From Delphinapterus leucas (lineage: Eukaryota > Chordata > Mammalia > Artiodactyla > Monodontidae), in assembly GCF_002288925.2 (NCBI RefSeq), contig NW_022097999.1:13676654-13740653 (forward strand): 64,000 nucleotides of DNA. The letters are read 5' to 3'. Position 1 is the first letter of the stretch. Each line of letters opens with the position of its first letter. Position numbers and translations under genes: made by a program. Under the pieces are notes generated by a model. That model saw nothing but the letters and a program-made list of their open reading frames with translations. It made no database searches and had not been told where the DNA came from. Of the stretch, positions 44,945 to 56,672 are shown piece after piece.

Positions 44945-45555
44945 CTTTACCTTTGAAGAGGATAGGCTATGCCATCCTAAAATATGCCACTTTGGCATAA
45001 AGATTATTTTTAGCTGAAGACATTTGAGATTCAACAGATGTAGAAAAGAAATCTTCTCAGAGCTTCCCTTATCTGACTAAAAGCGGAAACTTCTAAGAAA
45101 TGAGGACTGCCATAAATTCCCATTTCAGGTTGGCTTCTACCCCAGGAGAGAGACCTAACATAAACCTAATATAAATCCCCTATCTGGGGGAGTTTCATAG
45201 TCATGAAGAAGATGGAAAGACCATTTGCACCCACACAAGATAAAGTTTGTTATCACAAACTTTCTTATTTCCCATTTGTTCTCCTAAACACCCATTCTTC
45301 TTTCCTAAAGAAACTAATTTTTCTTCCTATAAAACCTTTCTCCCCTCTCTTTCTCCTACTGAGTTAGACATTTAAGTCCCAAATTTTTACCACCTCCTTG
45401 AGCTATTCATCACTGAGCACTCCTGTGGTATACACTTTGCAGGCATTAATAAACTCTGTCTTTTCTCTTGCTAATCTATCTTTTGTTGGCTTAATTTGCA
45501 CGCCCCCATCTGCTGAATCCAAGAGGTTATAGGAAAAGTTTCTTCCCCAACACCT
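44945..45555 (+). mobile_element. ERV-type LTR (MER4-like)
   Basis: It has TATAAAA at 45328-45334 and AATAAA at 45448-45453. The U5-like end 'TCTTTTCTCTTGCTAATC' follows. It is inverted relative to the LTR at 43440. Confidence 0.7.
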
Positions 45556-46329
45556 CCTTCTAGATTATACTGTAAACTTCAGGTAAACCACTGAAAGGCT
45601 AGTCTAATAAAGCATTATGTCATCATATTGCTCCTATGTGCCAGAACTTTGGGCAGACTCCTCAGTCTGATCTTCAAGAGTCCACATACAAAGTCAGCGG
45701 GGAAAATAGGTAAAGTGATTTTGCAAAGGTGATCAGAGGCTTGCTGGTACTTTCAGGAAAGATCTTGGTCACTGAAACTAGCAAATAAATGGTGATCCTG
45801 GACAAGGATCTAGTCCTTGGATGTACATGCTCAGGAAACTAATTTTATTAGTTCAGTCAAGGTTTGGGGGACTTCACTTACAAGAGACAGTTTACATACC
45901 ATAAATCCAATTTATTAATTGAGAAATAAAACTGTCGATAAAAGAAGCATCAAGTGATCAACATGTTGCCTTTCCTACAAGGAGACTACTTTGGGAAAAT
46001 AAAATCATATCAACCCACTATTAGCTTCATCTATCCTTCTCTACCTCAGAAACAAGCACATTGGAATTCTGCCACCAAGAGTCTAGAGAGGGCCTTCTTA
46101 GTTGACAATGAATGTATGTGACTTTCTTTCCTTTAGACTTTACAGACCACTGCCCATATCAGTCATTGTCACCAACATGTTATAACTGCCAAAGACCCTT
46201 GATGGAACAGGTTTTAAGAAAATATATCAGCTGCTAGAAGACTAAGCCAAAGTAGGGCTTTTAGGTTACCACTTAGTTTAAGTCAAGGCCACTTTACCTC
46301 TCAGCATTCTAGTCTCTCAATTACATAGA

Positions 46330-46980
46330 AAACTCTTCTGCAAGTGAAATAGGAGGGAAGGAGGCAGGGCACAACCTTTGAAAGAATGACATAGCCTGAG
46401 GACATGACGTAAACTGATTAGAACCAAATGGGTCCAAGATGACAGACAAGTCGACTTCCACTAGACCTTGAGCCTCAGTACACGCTCACATCAGCAAGCT
46501 AAATAACACACCCACAGGCGCCAGGACAGTTTCAAGACGGACCATAAGGATCAAAAAGTGGGCAGTGGCCCAATTCCTGGAAATCCCTACCCCTTCCTAA
46601 AATAGCTGGAATACTCCTCCCACTCATTAGCCTATGAAATTACCCACTCCTATAAAAACTGGCAATCCCATACCCTGGTGCCTTTCTCACCTTCTGAGAT
46701 GGCCCACGCTTTGTCTGTGGAGTGTGTTTCCCCCAAGGGCGCTCTCACCTTCTGAGATGGCCCACACTGTCTGTGGAGTGTGTTTCTCTCTAAATAAATC
46801 CACTTCTTACGTATCACTTTGTCTCTCACTGAATTCTTTCTGCTATGAGACATCAAGAACCTGAGCTTCATTAAGTCCTGAAACCATGTGTGTGATCTCA
46901 GTTGGAAGACCATGGGTTTTGTCTGGGTTCAAGTTCCGGCACATGGGTTCAAGTGCCAATCTGAGGTGCAAGGTTTCACA
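46330..46980 (+). mobile_element. ERV-type LTR with internal tandem duplication
   Basis: It has TATAAAA at 46651-46657 and AATAAA at 46793-46798. Between them a ~58-bp unit starting TCTCACCTTCTGAGATGGCC occurs twice (46685 and 46743). Boundaries are approximate and no retroviral genes are present. Confidence 0.65.
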
Positions 46981-47499
46981 AGCATTCAAATCTCATGTCC
47001 CTTTCCTGTTAATATGTTGAATAAGCAAGCTCATCAGCGCTACTTATTACCTTATTAAAGTTTTTTGCCTTAGGGACATAAACCAATTACTATGTATGAT
47101 TTTTGGATATTTACAAAAAGTTCTATGTGGTTCCCACCCACATATATTTGATTAAATTTACCAGAGGTCACCTCTAAAATGGCTTAATTAGGCCAAAAGT
47201 ATATTTATGAATCATAATGCTCCTAATATTGCTGTCCCTTCAAGTTTCATCAGAATCTATTTCCCCAGACTTGCCACTTGTAGCTTTTCTTGTCTGAGAA
47301 ATACCTCACTTAATTAAGGCCTTTCTTGAAGGCTTAAGACATTTAACAAATAACAAAAACTATTTACTGGACCTTGATTAGCAATTTCAATTTAGCAACA
47401 TTCTCTACACATCATTTTCATTAACAGAAGTTCATAACAACAAATAATTCTGTCAGGTTCCCACAGTGTTTAGAACATGTGCAGACTTGTGCCAAACTA

Positions 47500-47960
47500 A
47501 AATGTTTTTAAACAATTATCTGAAAATAGAATGGATAAGCAAAATGTGGTATATACATGCAATGAAATATTATTCCACCTTAAAAAGGAAGGAAATTCTG
47601 ACACATGCTACAACATGGATGAACTTTGAGGACATTATGCTAAAGTGAAAAGAACTAGTCACAAAAAGACAAATACTGTATGATTCCACTTATATGAGGT
47701 ACTTAGAGTAGTCAAAATCGTAGAGACAGAAAGTATAATGGTGGTTGCCAGGGGCTGGGGGGAAGAGAGAATGGGGAGTTGCTGTTTAATAGGCAGAGTT
47801 TCAGTTTTACAAGATGAAAAGTTATGGGGACGGATGATAGTGAAGGCTGCACAGCAATGTGAATGTATTTAATGCTGCTGAACTGCACACTCAAAAATGG
47901 TTAAGATGGTAAAATTCTGTTGCTTGTATTTTAACACACACAGAAAAAGAAAAAAAGATG
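47500..47960 (+). repeat. L1 3' fragment, old
   Basis: It carries 'GGTGGTTGCCAGGGGCTGGG' and 'AACTGCACACTCAAAAATGG', typical of an old mammalian L1 3' UTR. It is diverged. Confidence 0.75.
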
Positions 47961-49384
47961 CCATTACTAAATAAATAAAGTTTCCCATTATTATGTAATG
48001 GTTGTAGAAAATCACCAACTCCCACATACTAGACAGAAGATTCTACAACACTGTTCAAGTGCAAATGATACAATCAGGTAAGGGAAAAGTACAGTTATCT
48101 GGATAGACAGGTTTTTTAGATCTTTTACTTACTTTCATACTGAAATGCTAATTTTAAATTTTAAAAATACAAGTTCTTCTTAGGCAGACAAAACCCATTT
48201 ATCTCAACTACTTTCCCAATCCTCAATTAAAAGCACAGAAATATAAAAGCTATAAATAAACCCAGAAGAAGAAATAACAATGAAAGATGTCAACAAAATA
48301 TTGGGGGGAAAAAGTAAACAGACTGGTAAAGGATAAAGGTTCAATGTTTATTTCTGCTCACTCCTAAAAAAAGGGTGGAGGGCTTAAAAAGCATACACAC
48401 AGACAAGAGATAACAACATCAAAGTTCGGGAAGGTAGAAGGAATACATAACTGACTAAGCAGAGCACAGCTGATATCCAAGCCAGCAGTGGGAGAAACCC
48501 TAAACAAAGAAAGCTCTTCTGAACCAAAGAACCTAAGAAAGTCTAAGGAATTAGTCACCAGGTAGCTACTAAAGTAGGGTGGCAGATGGGGCTGAAAACA
48601 GGAGGATTATTTGAAAGTCCACGGAAGAAGCAGTTAGACCCCACTCTAAGCCCTACACCCACTCCATGACCCCACTCAGACCAGAACTGCGCTTCCTTCC
48701 TAACGTTAGAAGGCTGCACATTGGGAGGTCCCCAAATGGTGCAGTAGGAAGACCCTGATCTCACCTCCTCTCACAAAATTTACAATTATGTACAGAACAA
48801 CTATTGAGGAAAAAGACCCTGACCCTAACTAACCCTAACCTACCAGAAAAGATCTTCTACAACTAAAGATATCAAGAAGGAACCACAATAAGATGGGTAA
48901 GAGTGGGGAGTCCCAACACAGTCACAATCCATGCCCCGGGTTGAGGAACCCACTAACATAAGAATAATTACCATTGCAGAGATTCTCCCCAAGGAGCAAG
49001 CGGTCTGAGTCCCACATTGGACTAACCAGCTTGGGAGTCCTATGCCAGGAAGACAAGCCCCCAGAATGTTTGTTTGGCTTTGAAGGCCTGTGGAGCTTAC
49101 ATCTGGGAGCACCAGACGGCTGTGGGAAATAGAATGGAATCTCTTAAAGGGCACACAAACTCTCATATGTGCCGGGACCTTTAAGGCAGAAGTAGTAATT
49201 TCAGAGGAGCCTGGGTCAGAACTACCTGCTGATCTTGAAGAGTCTCCTGGAGAGGCAGAAGGCAACTGGAGTTCACCCTGGGGACATAGATACTTGTGGC
49301 AGCCATTTTTGGGAGCTTGTTCTACCACATGGACACTGGTGCAATCACCATTTTGGAATCCTCCCTCTACCACTAGCATGGGGG

Positions 49385-49420
49385 GTGTGTGTGTGTGTGT
49401 GTACACACACACACACACAC
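49385..49420 (+). repeat. Perfect 36-bp palindrome (GT)9(AC)9
   Basis: Eighteen bases of GT are followed directly by 18 bases of AC, so the two halves are exact reverse complements. It sits at the junction of the two L1 parts. Confidence 0.97.
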
Positions 49421-49775
49421 AAAGGAATACTACTCAGGCACAAAAGAGAATGAAAATTTTCCATTTGCAACAACATGATGGACCTGGAGGGTATTACACT
49501 TAGTGAAATAAATGATAAAGTCAAATACTGTACATTACCACTTATATGTGGAATCTAAAAAAAACACAAATGAATGAATATAACAAAACATAAACAGACT
49601 CATAGATAGAAAAAATTAGTGGTTACCAGTGGGGAGAGGGAAGGGGGGGCAAGATAGAGGTAGGGGATTAAGAGATATAAACTGCTATGTATAAAATAAA
49701 TAAGCTATGAAAAGTTGCTGACTAACAATCAATCAACCCATCAATCACCTACAAGAATATGTAGCCAATATTTTA

Positions 49776-49906
49776 CATTTATTTAATTTATTTTTTTGGC
49801 TGTGCCATGCGGCATGTGGGATCTTTATTCCCCAACCAGGGATTGAACCCATGCCCCCTACATTGGGAGCATGGAGTCTTAACCACTGGACCGCCAGGGA
49901 AGCCCA
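49776..49906 (-). mobile_element. CHR SINE, short form, reverse
   Basis: It ends CCGCCAGGGAAGCCC. The target duplication GTAGCCAATATTTTA (49761-49775) recurs at 49908 onward. It is inserted in the L1 3' part. Confidence 0.92.
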
Positions 49907-50111
49907 GTAGCCAATATTTTAGGATAAATATAAATGAAGTATAATCTATAAAAAAATTTTATCATACCTGAAACTAATATAATATTGTAAATTATACCTC
50001 AATTTTAAAAAGTAAAAAAACATTAAAATAAATAAGGAAAATAAAAAGGACTGGACATTAACTTTTTAGAAACAGTGAATCAAAAACATGGTGAACTTTG
50101 GTTATCAAAGT

Positions 50112-50315
50112 CTTTTTTTTTTTTGCGGTACGCGGGCCTCTCACTGTTGTGGCCTCTCCCGTTGCGCAGCACAGGCTCCGGACGCGCAGGCTCAGCGGCC
50201 ACGGCTCACGGGTCCAGCCGCTCCGCCACAGGCGGGATCTTCCCAGACCGGGGTACGAACCCACGTCCCCTGCATCAGCAGGCGGACTCTCAACCACTGC
50301 ACCACCAGGGAAGGC
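50112..50315 (-). mobile_element. CHR SINE, ~205-bp odontocete-type, reverse
   Basis: It begins with a T-run then GCGGTACGCGGGCCTCTCAC and ends CACCAGGGAAGGCC. The duplicated flank GTTATCAAAGTC occurs at 50100 and 50317. Confidence 0.93.
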
Positions 50316-50659
50316 CAGTTATCAAAGTCCTTATGAGACACTCCCTCTCCCACCTCTTGAGCCCGCTTCCTCACTAAGCTTGAAAAATACTGGCAGCCAC
50401 AATGGACACTTCCATCAAGTGACTGGTGATCCTTGGCTGTCCCATTCACATCTGAGCATGAGGCACCAAAAAGCCAGAAACTCAGGGTATATGAGTGAGG
50501 CTGGTAAACTGGTAGGGCTCAAAGAGGGTCATCAGGAACAAGCTGGGCGCAGCCTCACCCTTTTTTCTATGGAAAGAAACCTCAAGTGTCAATATATAGA
50601 GGTTTTTCCCTCCAAAGACACTTAATTTCTCCAGAGAAGCCTCCAATCTCCTGCTGAAA

Positions 50660-51170
50660 ACAAGTTTTCAACTCCTTTGGGTGAGTTACAGGAGTGCAAC
50701 TGTTGGATCATACGGTAAAAGTATGTTTATTTTATAAGAAACCATCAAACTGTCTTCCAAAGTGGCTGAACCATTTTGCATTCCCACCAGCAATGAGTGA
50801 GAATTCCCAGTGCTTCATGATCTCTCCAGCATTTGGTGTTGTCAGTGTTTTTGGATTTTGGCCATTCTAATAGGTGTGAGATGGCAACTCATTATCCTAA
50901 AAGATACCCCTTTTGGGACTTCCCTGGTGGTCCAGTGGCTAAGACTAGGTACTCCCAATGCAGGGAGCCTGGGATTGATCCCTGGTCAGGGAACTAGATC
51001 CCACATGCCACAGCTAAAGATCCCGCACACTGCAACGAAGATCCCGCACGCCACAACTAAGACCAAATAAATAAAAATATATATATTTAAAAGATATATC
51101 TTTTGCAAATATTTTCTCCCAGTCTGTAGCTTGTCTTCTAGTTCTCTTAGACAACCTTAGTTTTTTGAAA
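50660..51170 (-). repeat. Old L1 (antisense), split by a SINE
   Basis: 'CAACTGTTGGATCATACGGT' and 'TTGGCCATTCTAATAGGTGT' precede the SINE, and 'TATTTTCTCCCAGTCTGTAG' follows it, in reversed L1 order. Confidence 0.7.
50915..51087 (+). mobile_element. CHR SINE, short/medium form
   Basis: It starts GGGACTTCCCTGGTGGTCCA and its body has 'GCAACGAAGATCCCGCACG'. The flank AAAAGATA...CTTTT is repeated after the tail. Confidence 0.9.
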
Positions 51171-51488
51171 AGCAAATTTATACACAGAACTAATCTAATA
51201 TTGAAGAGTTAAAGTTTCCTTGATTTATCTTAAGGATGAATGTTATTAAGCAAATTCAGTTGTTTTGAGTAACAGCTCCTGGCATATTAACAATATTGCT
51301 TTCATATTTGTTTAATGCCTACTTCTATTCACACATACTCTACAAAACAGTAACCTCAAAACTATTACAGAGATAACAGGACATTCTGCCTGCAATTAAA
51401 AAAACAAACTTGCTGACAAATGCTCAGCACAACATTATTTTCAAGACTGATAAGTGTTTAAATAACACTTTATACCCATAAAGTGTTT

Positions 51489-51693
51489 GTTTGTTTTTTA
51501 TTTGAGGTATGCGGGCCTCTCACTGTTGTGGCCTCTCCCGTTGCGGAGCACAGGCTCCGGACGTGCAGGCTCAGAGGCCATGGCTCACGGACCTAGCCGC
51601 TCTGCGGCACATGGGATCTTCCCGGATCGGGCACGAACCCGTGTCCCCTGCATCGGCAGGCGGACTCTCAACCACTGCGCCACCAGGGAAGCC
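51489..51693 (-). mobile_element. CHR SINE, ~205-bp odontocete-type, reverse
   Basis: The body is 'GAGGTATGCGGGCCTCTCAC' to 'CACCAGGGAAGCC'. The target duplication CCCATAAAGTGTTT lies at 51475-51488 and about 51695-51708. Confidence 0.93.
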
Positions 51694-51982
51694 CCCCATA
51701 AAGTGTTTTTAAACTCATGTTTGTCATGCAATATGTAAAAGTTTGGGGAACACTGAAATTAAAACTGACAATTTTACATTTGCTTCTTCAACTAACAGTG
51801 GAAGAGCAGAGATAATCTTTTCTTGCCGTAGTCATTATTCTACAGCAAGAATTTTCACATTTTCTCCAACACTGGTTTCAAAGGCAGTTGTACAATAAGT
51901 GAGGGGAAAAGAATACTTCTTCACAGTAAATTGCCACTTAGTAAATGTATAATAAATAAAGATTTAGGAAAACCACCATTTT

Positions 51983-52107
51983 GGAAGTTCCCTGGCGGTC
52001 CAGTGGTTAGGACTCGGAGCTTTCACTGCTGTGGCCTGGGTTCAATCCCTGGTCAGGGAACTAAGATCCCACAAGCCGTGTGGCGCGGCCAAAAAAAAAA
52101 AAAAAAT
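51983..52107 (+). mobile_element. CHR SINE, short form
   Basis: It starts GGAAGTTCCCTGGCGGTCCA and ends 'GTGTGGCGCGGCC' plus a ~16-A tail. Confidence 0.9.
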
Positions 52108-52362
52108 CACACAGGAATAACTGGTTCAAGCAAATCACCAGTGGATGATAAAACCACTGTAAATATACCTTTTGCCAACAAATTTTCACGCAGTCTTCCT
52201 GCTTACTGACTTATTAATTACAAAGAGAAGTCAGATGAACACAATCTTAACAAAGTAATCAAAGAAACATACCAACAACTGAAAAACTGACATTACATCC
52301 TCTTGATGTGATATAGGGAGAAGGACATGTCACTTATGTAGCTTTTACATTAAAACTGTATA

Positions 52363-52700
52363 GGGGCTTCCCTGGTGGTGCAGTGGTTAAGAATCCACCT
52401 GCCAATCAGGGGACATGGGTTTGAACCTTGGTCCGGTAAGATCCCACATGCCACGGAGCAACTAAGCCCGTGCGCCACAACTACTGAGCCTGAACTCTAG
52501 AACCCACGAGCCGTAACTACTCTGCCTGTGTGCCCCAACTACTGAAGTCCACGCATCTAGAGCCCGTGCTCTGCAACAAGAAAAGCCACCGCAATTAGAA
52601 GCCCGCGCACCGCAATGAAGAGTAGCCCCCCGCTCACCGCAAGTAGAGAAAGCCCGCACACAGCAATGAAGACCCAACGCAGCCAAAAAAAAAAAAAAAC
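52363..52700 (+). mobile_element. CHR SINE, long form
   Basis: The target duplication AAAACTGTAT occurs before the element and after its A-tail. It starts GGGGCTTCCCTGGTGGTGCA. Confidence 0.93.
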
Positions 52701-53020
52701 TGTATCACCCAAATCTAACCATGAGGAAGCAATCAGATGAGCTTATATTGAAAGACAGGGCATTTTACATAATAATGGACTTGTACTCTTCAAAAAAGTC
52801 AATCTTATGAGAGAAAAAGTCTGAAGAACTGTTTTAGAGTAAAGGCAATAGGAGTATGACAACTAAATACAATGCTTAACCCAGGACTTTTTTTTTAAGT
52901 TGCTATAAAGGAGGGTATTGAAACAATTTGGCAACATTTGAAAATTGACTGTACACTACATAACCAGTATTGCATCAATATTAAATTTCCTGAATTTGAT
53001 ACAATTACACTTTGTTCAAT

Positions 53021-53026
<6 letters not shown>

Positions 53027-53051
<25 letters not shown>

Positions 53052-53242
53052 GGTACGCGGGCCTCTCACTGCTGTGGCCTCTCCTGCTGCGAAGCACAGG
53101 CTCCGGACGCACAGGCTCAGCGGCCATGGCTCACGGGCCCAGCCACTCCGCGGCATGTGGGATCCTCCCGGACCGGGGCACAAACCCACGTCCCCTGCAT
53201 CGGCAGGCGGACTCTCAACCAATGCGCCACCAGGGAAGCCCC
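53027..53242 (-). mobile_element. CHR SINE, ~205-bp odontocete-type, reverse
   Basis: The perfect 14-bp target duplication TGTTCAATGTTCTT lies at 53013-53026 and 53243-53256. A ~25-T run leads into TGGTACGCGGGCCTCTCAC. The long pure tail and perfect duplication suggest a young insertion. Confidence 0.96.
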
Positions 53243-53752
53243 TGTTCAATGTTCTTGTCTTAAGAGATACAAGTAACTTTTCTCAAGAGTCCAGAGGAAA
53301 AGAAAAAAGTAAGAAATCCTGCGTTGTTCTATTATACAGTATGTGATACATACAGAAAGAAGTAAAGCAATGTGGCCTACAGAGAACAATGCATGAATGT
53401 AGGTGAAGAGTATATGAAAGTTGGGGCTTTCATGAGAGTGAAGGAGACAAGGAGTTCAATGCACTGCGCCATGTCAGATATGAGTTCAAAACTCGGAGGA
53501 CATCCAACAACAATGTGGACTGAACTAATGTTATCAGTCACACCCCACCCCTGCCCACTACAGGTACATAAAAATGCAAATAAGATATGACAATAAAAAG
53601 GTTTTGATACGCAGCTAAACCAGAAAGATTGAAACATCCCAGGTTCCAGAAAAAAAGGTAAGTTAAAGCCATAGATACAAGGGAAAATTGATGCCAGGGA
53701 GCTGAGGTTTATGGAGAGCAAGGTCAGATTCTTATAATGAACACATGAGAAC

Positions 53753-53797
53753 AAGAGTGGGGTGTGAAAAAAAAAAAAAAAAAAGAGTGGGGTGTGA
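53753..53797 (+). repeat. Poly(A) run flanked by 15-bp direct repeats
   Basis: AAGAGTGGGGTGTGA occurs at 53753-53767 and 53783-53797 around an 18-A run (counting the repeat-edge A's). No retrotransposon body lies between. Confidence 0.9.
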
Positions 53798-54404
53798 GGG
53801 AATATACCTCAAGCTTATGGGCAGGTAGAAACCTCCCCTGCAGAAAACCCCAGAGCCAAGTGCTTCTTGATCAGAGGCCAGAAGAATCCTAGAGAAGCAA
53901 TGAAGAGCTTTGCCATCTATCATGGCAAGGTTGGGAGGTGGGGAAGTTACTCTCAAACCTTCAAAAGAATACATCAGTAAGGTACACAGATATAAGATCC
54001 AAAATTACACTACCTACATGGATGGTAAGGAAACAAAAAGCCAAGAAATTAACCTAAAAACTTGTCCAAAACCACTGAAACTCCTAGAAACAGGCAGAAG
54101 GAAGCCCGAAGGAGGCCTGAGAGAAGCTTTCACAGACTTGGATCATCAACAGCCTACTGCCAGGCCATTCATAACCCTTCCTTCCAACTTTTAGCTAGAT
54201 GAACTCAGAATTTAAAAATCTGCAGATTGCACATGGAAATAAAACACCAAGAACTCAAAAGAACAAGACAATGTGAGAGACTACACATCTGAGATAGGAG
54301 ACTGGGCAAGCTAAGAAGAAATACACTTATTTACGAACTTGTTAAACACGTTGACTTAGAATGTTAAGGCAGTAGGTTAAAATTTTTTAAAGAATCACTT
54401 TATA

Positions 54405-55015
54405 TAGGTTTTCTTAACAGAGTTATAATTCACATACCATAAAATTTACCATTTTAAAGTGTACAATTCAGTGCTTTTTAGTATATTCACAAGGATGTGC
54501 AACCATCACCACATTTTTATCACATTGAAAAGAAATCCCACATCTGTTATCCATCACTCCCCTTCCCCTTCTCCCTGTCCTTGGCAACTACTAGTAGGCT
54601 TTATTGCTATGGACTTGCTTATTCTGGAAGTTTCACATAAAGGAAATCCTATGTCACCTTTTTGTGACTTGCTTCCTTCACTTAGCATGTTTCAAGGTTC
54701 ACTCTGTATTTTAGCATGTGTCAGTACTTCATTCCTTTTTATGGCTGAATAATATTCCACTGAATTGGCAGACTACATTTTGTTAATTGACTCATCAAGT
54801 GATGGGCATCTAAGTTGTCTCCACTTTTTGGCTACTGTGAATAATATTCCTGAGAACACTCATGGGTAAGTTTTGGTGTTAACATATGATTCTCTTGGGT
54901 ATATACCTACAAATGAAATTGCTGGATCATATGGTGATTCAACATTTAATTTTTTTGAGGAACTGCCAAACTGTTTTCCAAGGCAGCCATGCCATTTTAC
55001 ATTTGGTAATGGCTT
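54405..55015 (-). repeat. Old L1 (antisense)
   Basis: The reversed L1 3' order is clear: 'ATAAAATTTACCATTTTAAA', 'CTGAATAATATTCCACTGAA', 'GAAATTGCTGGATCATATGG'. It is closely similar in layout to the L1 at 230-1015. Confidence 0.8.
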
Positions 55016-56084
55016 AATTTTAAGATTAGGGTATATAATGAGTATGGAGATGACAGACATTGTGAATGGGTCTTTTTTTTTTTCTTTTTTCTCCAAGTAT
55101 TTCCTTGTTACTCCTTTCCCTTTTAATCCATAATATACAACCCAGATAAATAGGCTAATGCTGTATTCTTTAAGGTTTTTTTTTAATTTACAAAAACAAT
55201 GGATAGTTCTTCTCTCAGAAGACAAATGTAGTTGTAATTTGTATGACTTCAAGCTAATTTTAAAAAGATTTTATTATGAAAAATTTTACACATCACTCAG
55301 CTTCAACAGTGTAGAATAAGGTCTGCCCTTAGCCTCTGCCAGAAACACAGGTAATTTCTCCCTGGAAGAAAATAATGTTGTCCTAACCCATAAATTATCT
55401 CTATAATTTTTCATATACAATTTCTGGCACATGTTAAAGTAAACCAGGCACTCAAGGAGACAAACACAAATGATCAAAATCTGAAAGATATTAGAAACAC
55501 ATTAACAGTTATCAGACACAGACCTTAAAATTACTATGCTTAATATGTTCAATTAAATGAAGCACAAAATTGAGAATTTGGACAGAGAACAAAAATGTAT
55601 AAAAAGTAGGTAAGTATGATCCAGCCAGATTAGTAGGGAAACATAAAAGTGAGCAAAAGAGAATAACAATAGATTATAGTAGGGAGTCAATGCAGATTCT
55701 TCTATAGGTAAAAATTTAGGGACATTAATCTGAATATAGAGAGGGGGAGATGAAATAAAGGGATTAGAGGCAGGAAGACCAGCTAGGAAGCCATTTCAGT
55801 AATCCAGAAGAGAGTTGGTGATAGCACTGGATTAAGGTGAGGCAGTCAATAAAGGAAGGAAAGAGCAAATATTTTCAAAGAAACAACTGAATAATTTGGT
55901 AAGAGATTATACAAAAATGACCCCAGATAATATCTCCAGCCCCTAAAACTGGGAAAAGTTAATTAACATCAATTACTGAAAAAATAATTATGCTTTCCAA
56001 TTTTTAACAGTTTTTAAATGTTCTGGATTCAGGCTTAAAAGCTGAGTATGGCAAATCAGGAACAGTTAATAAGAAAAAACAGTT

Positions 56085-56222
56085 AAGGGCGTTCCCGGCG
56101 GTCCAATGGTTAGGACTCTGTGATTCCACTGCAGGGCGCACAGGTTCAATCCCTGATCAGGAACTGAGATCCCGAAAGGTGGGTGGTGCAGCCATAAAAC
56201 AACCCCACCCCCCCAAAAAAAC
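56085..56222 (+). mobile_element. CHR SINE, short form, diverged
   Basis: It starts GGGCGTTCCCGGCGGTCCAA and has box B GGTTCAATCCC. The flank ACAGTTAA/CCAGTTAGG is similar on both sides. Confidence 0.85.
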
Positions 56223-56479
56223 CAGTTAGGTACAAGTTCAAGGGTAAAGAGAACAAAACTATAATTTCCCCACTTTCTAGGCATCAGAATTAGTAAATCA
56301 TAAAGATCTTTTTTTCCATTTAGAAAGTTCTTTGCAGACAAATGAGAAACAGAATGGAAAAGTTTAAACAACTGAAATAGTCTTCTACCAAAAGAGTTAC
56401 AAAGAAAGTCTGAAAATAAAGAAGAAAGCAGAGATACACTCACTTGGGAGGGAGGGGGGAAAGAGGAAGAAAAAAGAAA

Positions 56480-56660
56480 GAGGGCTTCCCTGGTGGCACA
56501 GTGGTTGACTCTGCCTGCCGATGCAGGGGACATGGGTTCGTGCCCTGGTCCGGGAAGATCCCACATGCCGTGGAACGGCTGGGCCTGTGAGCCGCCGCGG
56601 GGGCGCGTGGGCCCCGGGGCCTGGTGCCCCAAAAAAAAAAAAAAAAGAAAGAAAGAAAAC
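56480..56660 (+). mobile_element. CHR SINE, odontocete-type with altered GC-rich 3' body
   Basis: The 5' half is normal up to 'GGAACGGCTGGGCCTGTGAG'. Then ~45 bases of almost pure G+C (56591-56632) replace the usual 'CATGGCCGCTGAGCC...' body before the A-tail. Confidence 0.88.
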
Positions 56661-56672
56661 AAAAATAAAGCA

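Larger units (their letters stand above)
48723..50045 (+). mobile_element. Internally deleted L1: 5' UTR joined to 3' end
   Basis: 48723-49380 resembles the cetartiodactyl L1 5' UTR ('GTGCAGTAGGAAGACCCTGA', 'CTACCAGAAAAGATCTTCTA', 'CTTAAAGGGCACACAAACTC'). From 49421 the sequence is an L1 3' end ('GTGGTTACCAGTGGGGAGAG', then a poly-A-like end). Both ORFs are absent. A SINE at 49776-49906 interrupts the 3' part. Assignment of the 5' part is from memory. Confidence 0.6.

Noticed and set aside
41745..46980. Search for retroviral genes between the LTRs
   Set aside because: The frames between the LTRs are short and broken, with no recognisable gag, pol or env segment. These look like solo or rearranged LTRs only.
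48815..48844. Telomere-like CCCTAA motifs
   Set aside because: Only a few degenerate units are present, and they fall inside the L1 5'-UTR-like block, so this is not an interstitial telomere.
48840..49418. A 192-codon open frame on the - strand
   Set aside because: It lies antisense to the L1 5'-UTR-like block and includes the GT/AC palindrome as a threonine-histidine run. No family resemblance.
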